A DNA stretch of 64,000 nt from Acidovorax radicis N35 (lineage in GTDB: Bacteria; Pseudomonadota; Gammaproteobacteria; Burkholderiales; Burkholderiaceae_C): contig NZ_AFBG01000022.1 in assembly GCF_000204195.1 (NCBI RefSeq), positions 62,001 to 126,000 on the forward strand, read 5' to 3'. Below are positions 58,036 to 64,000 of the stretch, one piece after another (positions within the stretch are counted from its first letter, which is position 1; each line of letters begins with the position of its first letter). The notes under the pieces are model-generated. The model was not told the DNA's origin. It did no database searches and worked only from the letters and a program-made list of their open reading frames with translations. A program made the position numbers and the translations under genes.

Positions 58036-58263
58036 ATGAGAGATGTCAAATGGCAGACGGTAGTTTTGAGTGAACCTGGATATGAGCATCTTATTGCTGA
58101 GGTGAGCTATGAGGGACAGTTCTTGCTGCTGTTGGATCGCGAGCAAGGGCGCGATTCAGTATGCATTGCATTCCCAAAGAATGATGGGAAGTTGGGACAA
58201 CGCATTCTTCTTTCAGAGTTCATTGCGAATCTCAAAAGCGCTGCTGAAAATTTGTGCCAATAA
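58036..58263 (+). CDS. Putative immunity protein for tip 3
   Basis: 75 aa from the ATG at 58036, with AAGAGG seven bases upstream. The frame is open earlier but overlaps the tip. Features: SEPGYEHLIAEVSYEGQFLLLLDRE and LSEFIANLKSAAENL, a small alpha/beta protein with an acidic middle. I have the impression that this sequence type regularly follows tips of the unit 3 kind. No known domain name. Confidence 0.72.
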   Translation: MRDVKWQTVVLSEPGYEHLIAEVSYEGQFLLLLDREQGRDSVCIAFPKNDGKLGQRILLSEFIANLKSAAENLCQ

Positions 58264-58499
58264 CGTTTTCTCAGAGGCCAAGTCAGCTGTAGCCTTTTGG
58301 ACTTGTGTCCATATCAGCCAGTCATTAGCCACCGATTGCGGAGATAACAGGCCATCCACAATACTGGCTGGCATGCGAAGGTTCGGATGCAGATGACGTC
58401 TGTGACTCGGGGCTGGATCTAATGGCTTTGAACTCGAGCTACAGAGGTGTCGCAAAAAACCATGGTGGGCACTGGCCGGTTTTTATCGACCAGGAAAGC

Positions 58500-58830
58500 C
58501 AATCAATCCTACGACGCCATGGGAAACATCATCGTGCGCGGCCCTCGGACTTTCGAGTACGACAGCGTTCCCAATCTCAAGTGCATCAACTGCTCAACCG
58601 CCGCCACTCGGGTGCAATACGTCTACGACGGTGACCAGAAGCGCACCCAGGTCATTCAGGGAGGCATCACAACGCATGAGTTCCACGGCGCCCACGGCAA
58701 CCTGCTGGCCGATTACTCCCCTGGCTCCCGCAGGCTGGTTCAGTACATCTATCTGAACGGCGAGCGCGTAGCACAGAAAGAGTCCGCACAGTGGCCGTCT
58801 CATCGCGGCCAATTACTCCTATATTCATAG
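58500..58830 (+). pseudogene. Decayed fourth copy of the RHS cage end, no tip
   Basis: Matches 52855-53140 (from SYDAMGNIIVRG to KESAQ). Differences from the other copies include GER for GKR and a changed ribosome site (AGAAAGAG), and the ATG of the tip is replaced (CAGTGG). It runs on for ten unrelated codons into the palindromic repeat. The 240 bases before it (58264-58499) hold no gene that I recognise. Confidence 0.78.
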
Positions 58831-58873
58831 CTGTTAGCGCTTACCCATTAAGCGCTAGCAGTATTTTTTCCAT
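58811..58873. repeat. Dispersed palindromic repeat, copy 6 (right border of RHS island)
   Basis: ATATTCATAGCT is followed by GTTAGCGCTTA, TTAAGCGCTAGC and a T-rich tail; the two GCGCT arms are well kept. Same orientation as the copy at 49245. It begins right after the decayed fourth cage end and precedes the convergent efflux gene by about 25 bases. Confidence 0.8.
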
Positions 58874-58897
58874 GTTTTTACAAGAGTTGCTGCACAG

Positions 58898-60100
58898 CTA
58901 GGCATGTACCAGCGCGCCGCGCTTGCCACCCAGCGTGATCCACGCCAGCGCCACGCCCACCAGTGCGCCGGTGGCCATGCCGATCACCATGGGCAAGGGC
59001 TTGCCGGTGGCAAACAGGCCCACCACGCCCATGGCCAGGGCGCCGGTCAGCATCTGCAGTGTGCCCAGAAGGGCCGACGCCGTGCCGGCGATGGCGCCGT
59101 GTTTCTCCAGCGCCAGCACCGAGGTGGTGGGGATCACCAGCCCCATGAGCGCGCTGGCCACAAAGTACAAGCCGATCAGCACGGCCAGGTCATCACCCCC
59201 GGCCAGGTAATACAGCAGCAAGGACGCCATCACCGCGCCCGACGCCGTGGCCGCCACCTTCACCACCCGCGCCATGCCAAAACGCTCGCCGAGCGTGGCG
59301 GTGAACTGGGAGGCGCCGATGAACGCCGCCGCGTTGACCCCGAACGCCACGCTGTACTGCGTGGGCGACAGGCCGTAGTGGTTGATGAGCACAAAAGGCG
59401 AGCCCGCCAGGTACACAAAAAACCCGGCCATGGCACAGCCACCAATGAACACCAGGCCCAGGTAGTGCCAGTCGCGCAGCAGCAGCGCATAGGCGCGCAG
59501 GGCGCCGCCCAGGCTGCTTTCCACGCGGTCGGACGCAGGGCGTGTCTCGTGCAGGCCGCCGTACACCAGCGCCAGCCCCGCCACGGCGGCCACGGCCACC
59601 ACCCAAAACACACCACGCCAGCCCGTGAGCGCAATCACCCCACTGCCCGCCAGCGGCGCCAGGATGGGCGACACGCTGAACACCAGGATCAGCAACGACA
59701 TCAGCCGCGCTGCATCGGTGCCCGTGTGCAGGTCACGCACCACGGCACGCGGTATGGCCATGCCCGCCGCCGCGCCCAGGCCCTGCAGGAAACGCAGGGC
59801 CACCAGGGTTTCGATGTCCGTCGCCAGCGCGCAGCCCACGCTGGTCAGCGTGAAAAGGCCCAGGCCCAAGTACAGCGGTGGCTTGCGCCCCACCATGTCG
59901 GAGACGGGGCCATAGAACAGCTGGCCCGCCCCCAGCGCCAGGAAAAAAGCCGTCAGGCTCCACTGCACGGCACCCACCGACGCCCCCAGGCTGGCGCCAA
60001 TGTCTGGCAGCGCGGGCAGGTACATATCGATGGCAAACGGCCCAATGGCCGAGAGCAGGCCCAGGATGAGGGCCATTTTGTAGAAGCGGGAGAAATGCAT
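58898..60100 (-). CDS. Bcr/CflA-family multidrug efflux MFS transporter
   Basis: 400 aa with twelve predicted membrane spans. The first helix has the family feature PFAIDMYLPALPDI, and loop 2-3 the MFS motif GPVSDMVGRKPP. RFLQGLGAAAGMAIPRAVVRDL lies in span 4. Relatives export bicyclomycin, chloramphenicol or sulfonamides; the substrate here is unknown. No regulator gene adjoins it. Convergent with the RHS island, whose right edge lies behind its stop. Confidence 0.92.
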   Translation of the reverse strand: MHFSRFYKMALILGLLSAIGPFAIDMYLPALPDIGASLGASVGAVQWSLTAFFLALGAGQLFYGPVSDMVGRKPPLYLGLGLFTLTSVGCALATDIETLVALRFLQGLGAAAGMAIPRAVVRDLHTGTDAARLMSLLILVFSVSPILAPLAGSGVIALTGWRGVFWVVAVAAVAGLALVYGGLHETRPASDRVESSLGGALRAYALLLRDWHYLGLVFIGGCAMAGFFVYLAGSPFVLINHYGLSPTQYSVAFGVNAAAFIGASQFTATLGERFGMARVVKVAATASGAVMASLLLYYLAGGDDLAVLIGLYFVASALMGLVIPTTSVLALEKHGAIAGTASALLGTLQMLTGALAMGVVGLFATGKPLPMVIGMATGALVGVALAWITLGGKRGALVHA

Positions 60101-60211
60101 AGCCGCCCATTGTCACCATTTCGGTGCATGCATTTCGGGTAAACCCTGCATGGACGGCATAAGAGTGCGGCCATGCCACTGCGGGCAGTGGTCGCACCAA
60201 AGCCCAACCCC

Positions 60212-61234
60212 TCAGTCTGGAGCCTGCTCGATGCGATTGCGCCCGCCCTGCTTTGCGCGGTACATGGCGCGGTCGGCGCGGCGCACCAGTTCTTCGGGGG
60301 CCTGGTCGCGCTGGGGCACCACGGTGGCCACGCCAAAACTCACGGTCACGATGCCAGAGGGTGCGCCCTCATGCGGCAGGGCCAGCGCCTGGATGGCGTG
60401 CTGGATCTGGTGGGCCACGTCCATGGCGGCCTGGGCATCCGACGCGGGCAACAGCACCACGAATTCCTCGCCGCCAAAGCGTGCTGCCAGGTCCCCCTCG
60501 CGGCGCCCGCCGGTTTGCGCCAGGGTCAGGGCCAGCGCCTGCAGGCAGGCATCGCCCGCCAGATGGCCGTAGTGGTCGTTGAAATGCTTGAACACGTCCA
60601 CGTCCAGCATGATCAGCGACAGGGGGGCCTGGGCGCGCTGGGCACGCGCCCATTCGTGCGCCAGGGCCTGGTCAAAGTGGCGCCGGTTGGCGATGCCGGT
60701 GAGCCCGTCGGTGTTGCTGATCAGCTGCAGCTGCTGGTTGGCCTGGGCCAGGGCCTGGGTGCGCTCGTCGACCAGAGCCTGCAACTCGCGGTTGTGCTCC
60801 TGCAGCCGGTCCACCGGGTACACCTCGCCCGCACGGGCCACACCGAACGGGATGGAGATGCTGCTGTGCGCAACCTTCCAGTCATCGCCCTCGTGGCGAA
60901 ACACCAGCACCAGCCGCGCGGTCTCGCGTGCAAACAATGCGTCGGGGATGGGCAGCTGGATATGAAAAAACGCGGTGACGGCCACCACGTCATCACTCAG
61001 CTCCTGGGGGAAAAGGTCCACCACGTCAATGCCGATGCGGCCTGGCACCTGGGCAAAGTCCTGCAGCGTGACCTCGACCCACTCGCTGCGACTCTTGATC
61101 AGCTGGTCGCTGCTGCCCGCAAAGCCGCTGAAGTTATCGCTAAAGCGCGTGACCAGACGTGCATCCCGCGCGGCATACATCTCGATGTACTCATCGAACA
61201 ACAGGCGGATCAGTCGCTGGCGTTCCGGTGACAT
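60212..61234 (-). CDS. Diguanylate cyclase with N-terminal SnoaL-like domain
   Basis: 340 aa from the ATG at 61234, preceded by AGAGGAA. Residues 1-140 look like a SnoaL/NTF2 fold (helical start RLIRLLFDEYIEMYAARD, then a curved sheet with VAVTAFFHIQLP and GDDWKVAHSSISIPFG). A short coiled coil (about 145-170) leads into a GGDEF domain with GGEEF and an RxxD inhibitory site (REGD) five residues before it. It therefore most likely makes cyclic di-GMP under product control; the N-terminal pocket could bind a small molecule. No membrane segment. Confidence 0.9.
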   Translation of the reverse strand: MSPERQRLIRLLFDEYIEMYAARDARLVTRFSDNFSGFAGSSDQLIKSRSEWVEVTLQDFAQVPGRIGIDVVDLFPQELSDDVVAVTAFFHIQLPIPDALFARETARLVLVFRHEGDDWKVAHSSISIPFGVARAGEVYPVDRLQEHNRELQALVDERTQALAQANQQLQLISNTDGLTGIANRRHFDQALAHEWARAQRAQAPLSLIMLDVDVFKHFNDHYGHLAGDACLQALALTLAQTGGRREGDLAARFGGEEFVVLLPASDAQAAMDVAHQIQHAIQALALPHEGAPSGIVTVSFGVATVVPQRDQAPEELVRRADRAMYRAKQGGRNRIEQAPD

Positions 61235-61598
61235 GGGCGGGTTCCTCTGGAGCAGCGGTGGGGTGGTGCGCGCAGCCCGCAGCGCAAACTGCGGCCGGGC
61301 GCTCTGATGAATGTAGCACTCAACGCCCTTCTGTAAAGGCTGTGGTGGCTGCGCGCAACATCCAGCCTGCCAGCCGAACTCGGCCACGCCGATCCAGCCC
61401 GTACCGCGCAAGACACTGTCCCCCAGCACCCCGACCCCGCGTTCAGCCTATGTGCGCTGGCAGACAGTGAACGCCCTTTCAAGCCGTCAGACTGTGTCAC
61501 GAGTAAGGACGTTGTTCTGATGGCGGTGGTTTGGTCCCAGTTCCGCGCTGCCCAGATCTTTCTCAGGCCAAGGCAGCGTCTCCAAAAAGGAGCGGCGC
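61235..61598. other. Divergent gap between two diguanylate cyclase genes
   Basis: About 360 bases between opposite starts. A good AAGGAG stands before the right-hand gene. I see no ORF with family features, no strong promoter and no clear inverted repeat. Confidence 0.5.
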
Positions 61599-62453
61599 AT
61601 GGGTATCCACCAACGACAATTCCTGTTCGGCAAGACGCTCACCACATCGTGGCCCAGCGCAATACAGATTCAACACTGGACCCAGGTGCTGGGGACGCTG
61701 CGCGCGCGCCTTCTCAATCCCTCTGGCGATACCATCCCGAATGGACTGGCGCCCACACCCACCGCCAAACCAGGGCCGGACTTCAATCTGCGCGAGTGTG
61801 TTGCTGCCCTGGAGGAGATGCACCAGGCACTCGAACGAGAGACTGCGCAGCGGCAGGAACTGGAGCGCACCTACCAAGGCACCCACCTAGCGCTCATTCA
61901 AGCCGAGGCCGACCTGGCCTGCGTGCGCAGCGGTGAACGGCGGGCGCGCCACCAGGCACTGCATGACGAACTGACGGCGCTGCCCAACCGCCGGCACCTG
62001 CTGCAGCAGCTGGGCCATGCCCTGGCGCAGCGCCGCCCCGGCCACCCAGGGCCCACGGTGATCTACATCGACCTCGACCACTTCAAGGCCGTCAACGACA
62101 CCCATGGGCATGGCGTAGGTGACGAGGTGCTGCGCATAGCGGCCGCCCGCCTGAGTGCGGCGGTACGCCATGGCGACCTCGTGGTGCGCCTGGGTGGTGA
62201 CGAATTTGCCTGCCTGCTGCAAGGTATTGCCGACACGGGGCCGTTGCGCCAGCTGTGCAGCAAGTTGCTGGACGCCGTGTCCCGCCCCATGAAAGTCGCC
62301 AGCCTGCAATTGCGGGTGTGCCCAAGCATTGGCGTTGCCATCTGCCCGCAGCACGGCACGGCGGCCGAAGACCTGCTGGCATGCGCCGACGCGGCGATGT
62401 ACGCGGCCAAGCGAGACCGGCGTGGATTCGCGTTTTATGGTGAAGCGGGCTGA
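61599..62453 (+). CDS. Diguanylate cyclase (GGDEF)
   Basis: 284 aa; AAGGAG lies seven bases before the ATG. Residues 1-65 are unassigned, 65-115 form a coiled coil (ALEEMHQALERETAQRQELE), and the GGDEF domain (about 120-284) has DLDHFKAVNDTHGHGVGDE, intact GGDEF near 197 and an RxxD site (RHGD). No membrane segment. Active and product-inhibited by motif. Confidence 0.92.
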   Translation: MGIHQRQFLFGKTLTTSWPSAIQIQHWTQVLGTLRARLLNPSGDTIPNGLAPTPTAKPGPDFNLRECVAALEEMHQALERETAQRQELERTYQGTHLALIQAEADLACVRSGERRARHQALHDELTALPNRRHLLQQLGHALAQRRPGHPGPTVIYIDLDHFKAVNDTHGHGVGDEVLRIAAARLSAAVRHGDLVVRLGGDEFACLLQGIADTGPLRQLCSKLLDAVSRPMKVASLQLRVCPSIGVAICPQHGTAAEDLLACADAAMYAAKRDRRGFAFYGEAG

Positions 62454-62585
62454 TCCAGTGAGCACTTTTCGCACAAAGTAATACACCCCCGTGGGTACGG
62501 TTACGAACAGACGGCCGCTGCGCACCATGGGACAGTGCAAACAACAGCCACCACCATGGTGGCCGCCTTTCCAAAGGACTGTTTC

Positions 62586-63203
62586 ATGCGCCATCCCACA
62601 CCCCGCCAATTTTCTGGCGCCCTTCTGGGGGCGCTTGCTGTCATGTCGCTGCAGGGCTGCAAGCGCATCGACATGGTCACCGACTGGGCACCTGCCAGCC
62701 CCTCCCCCACCGCGTACCTGGAAGACAGTGTGCTGACCTCCCGGGTTCGGGCCGCACTCATCCTCTCGCCGGTGGTGAACAGCTTTCACATCGGTGTCGA
62801 ATCGCACCGGGGCGTGGTGCTGCTCAGCGGCATGGCGGCAGACCCCACACAGATTGATCTGGCGGTGTTTGTGGCGCAAACCGTGCCCGGCGTGAGCTCG
62901 GTGGACAGCTTCATGTTTTCCACGGGCATACCCCCCGCTCTGGCCATCGGCAAGAACTACACCCCCAGCCCGGCAGCCTTGCGCACCCAGCGCCTTCTAG
63001 GCCATGCCCCTCACCCTGAAGCCACCCATCCTGAGGAGCCGCCTTCGGTCCCGACCCCCGCCGTGGTGCCATTGAGCCATCCCCTGGCGCTGGAAACCGG
63101 TCAGTCCGCAGACAATACCCCCAAGCAGAGCCGCTGGGTGAGCCTGGCCCACAGCGTACTGGGCATTCGCAGCATTCAGGACGAACTGTTGGTCAAACAG
63201 TAA
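62586..63203 (+). CDS. BON-domain lipoprotein
   Basis: 205 aa from the ATG at 62586 with AAAGGA upstream. The signal peptide ends in a lipobox (MSLQGC, Cys near 25). One BON domain (about 45-120) with LTSRVRAAL, FHIGVESHRGVVLLSGM and TVPGVSSVDS follows, then a Pro-rich tail. BON proteins bind envelope phospholipid surfaces and protect against osmotic stress (OsmY, DolP). It is a DolP/OsmY relative with one instead of two domains. Convergent with the Crp/Fnr gene. Confidence 0.87.
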   Translation: MRHPTPRQFSGALLGALAVMSLQGCKRIDMVTDWAPASPSPTAYLEDSVLTSRVRAALILSPVVNSFHIGVESHRGVVLLSGMAADPTQIDLAVFVAQTVPGVSSVDSFMFSTGIPPALAIGKNYTPSPAALRTQRLLGHAPHPEATHPEEPPSVPTPAVVPLSHPLALETGQSADNTPKQSRWVSLAHSVLGIRSIQDELLVKQ

Positions 63204-63256
63204 GCCCCACCTAGCCACCATCACAGGCCCCTTGCTGACAACGGACGCAGCGCACC

Positions 63257-63958
63257 TCAGTGCTTGGCCTTCATCAACCGGTGGTAGATCTGCTTGTCGG
63301 CGGCATAGCAACTGCAGGCCTCGGCCTCCAGCGCCGGGCGGTCGAGCACGGTGAGTTCGCCCCGGTGGTAGGTAATGAGCCCATCGTCCTGAAAGTGGCT
63401 CGCCGCCTCGGTCACCCCCACCCTTCGCACGCCGAGCATCAGCGCCATGAATTCCTGGGTGACATGAAAGTGCTCTGACTGCGACCGGTCCTGGCTCATC
63501 AGCAGCCAGCGCGCCAGGCGCGGCGCAATCAGGTGATAGCGCTGGCACGCCGCCGCCAGCGTCTGCTGGTGCAGGCGCGCCAGCAGACAGGCCTGGAGCA
63601 GGGTTTCCAGTGCCGGAATCTCTGTGATCTGTGCCCGGAGTTCGTGGGCGCCAATGCGCCAGCTGGACCCAGCCCCCTGCACCAAGGCACGCCAGGGTGT
63701 GGCGGCCAATCCCAAGATCAGCTCTGACCCGAGCATGGCCTCGGCCCCCACCATGCCGACTTCCAGCGGGGGGTGGCTGTCCACATCGATCACCAGGGAC
63801 AAAAAACCTTCGATGGGGAAGTGGGCATATTCGAGCGGCTTGCCCCGCACGCTCAATTCTGCGGAAAGCACGAGTTCGAACGGCTCGCAATGGTCCAGCA
63901 GTTGCTGGCGCGCAGCCGGGGGCAGCCGGTGAAGAAGGGCGTTTTCGGGGCGGTGCAT
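63257..63958 (-). CDS. Crp/Fnr-family transcriptional regulator
   Basis: 233 aa. An N-terminal cyclic-nucleotide-binding-like beta roll (about 15-125: HFPIEGFLSLVI, EVGMVGAEAMLG) is followed by a long dimer helix and a C-terminal winged helix with recognition part VTQEFMALMLGVRRVGVTEAASHF and the wing LITYHRGELTVLDR. There are no N-terminal Fe-S cysteines as in Fnr, and the phosphate-binding cassette is not obvious, so the ligand is unknown. The target could be the neighbouring BON or cyclase genes. Confidence 0.9.
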   Translation of the reverse strand: MHRPENALLHRLPPAARQQLLDHCEPFELVLSAELSVRGKPLEYAHFPIEGFLSLVIDVDSHPPLEVGMVGAEAMLGSELILGLAATPWRALVQGAGSSWRIGAHELRAQITEIPALETLLQACLLARLHQQTLAAACQRYHLIAPRLARWLLMSQDRSQSEHFHVTQEFMALMLGVRRVGVTEAASHFQDDGLITYHRGELTVLDRPALEAEACSCYAADKQIYHRLMKAKH

Positions 63959-64000
63959 CCAGGTGTCTCACGGGTCGGCCAGCGCCGCTCAAAGAAGCGG

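Overview
The window reads as chromosome of a high-GC betaproteobacterium, most likely Burkholderiales/Comamonadaceae (Acidovorax-like). The grounds are gene content and order (odhA-odhB-lpdA-zapE; tatD-pilZ-holB-tmk-mltG; tolB-pal-cpoB-tcdA), a sucA-type leader, an IPTL-CTERM protein and a dispersed palindromic repeat that I associate with that family from memory. No database search was possible, so family names rest on motif recognition.

Layout. 1-2.2 kb: 3' part of a lytic transglycosylase and an unknown lipoprotein. 2.2-9.6 kb: clpS-clpA, dnaE and bamD. 9.6-14.7 kb: DinG-type helicase with a YdcH-like partner, a PP2C phosphatase, a coiled-coil exported protein and zapE. 14.7-20.6 kb: the 2-oxoglutarate dehydrogenase operon behind a putative sucA RNA leader. 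20.7-25.6 kb: AI-2E family transporter, tRNA-Lys, then tcdA, cpoB, pal and tolB. 25.7-33.3 kb: msbA, ankyrin protein, tatD, pilZ, holB, tmk, mltG and divergent ygfZ. 33.4-37.8 kb: a small catabolic-looking block (thioesterase-GNAT fusion, esterase, exported hydratase-like protein, Fe-alcohol dehydrogenase) with two long inverted-repeat elements beside the dehydrogenase. 38-49.2 kb: GGDEF-EAL protein, patatin, HDOD protein, Tex, lamin-tail/IPTL-CTERM protein, an unknown Cys-containing protein and a DUF72 protein. 49.2-58.9 kb: a low-GC RHS island. 58.9-64 kb: Bcr/CflA efflux, two diguanylate cyclases, a BON lipoprotein and a Crp/Fnr regulator.

The standout is the RHS island. A Sec-exported RHS cage protein (1124 aa) stops just before its final core segment. 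The remainder of the core plus the toxin is encoded by a separate overlapping ORF with its own Shine-Dalgarno, start codon and signal peptide, followed by a putative immunity gene. This tip unit occurs three times with three different C-terminal domains and three different downstream genes, each preceded by a full or broken copy of the end of the cage gene. A fourth, decayed cage end has no tip. A Tpt1/KptA-family RNA 2'-phosphotransferase gene lies antisense between units 1 and 2. The island is bracketed by two direct copies of the dispersed palindromic repeat. I read it as a set of exchangeable, separately secreted toxin cartridges for one RHS cage; that function is inference.

Other points of interest are the same palindromic repeat translated in frame inside a patatin-like gene and perhaps inside tmk, a 283-bp element with nested inverted repeats, and an 18-bp inverted repeat between two divergent genes.
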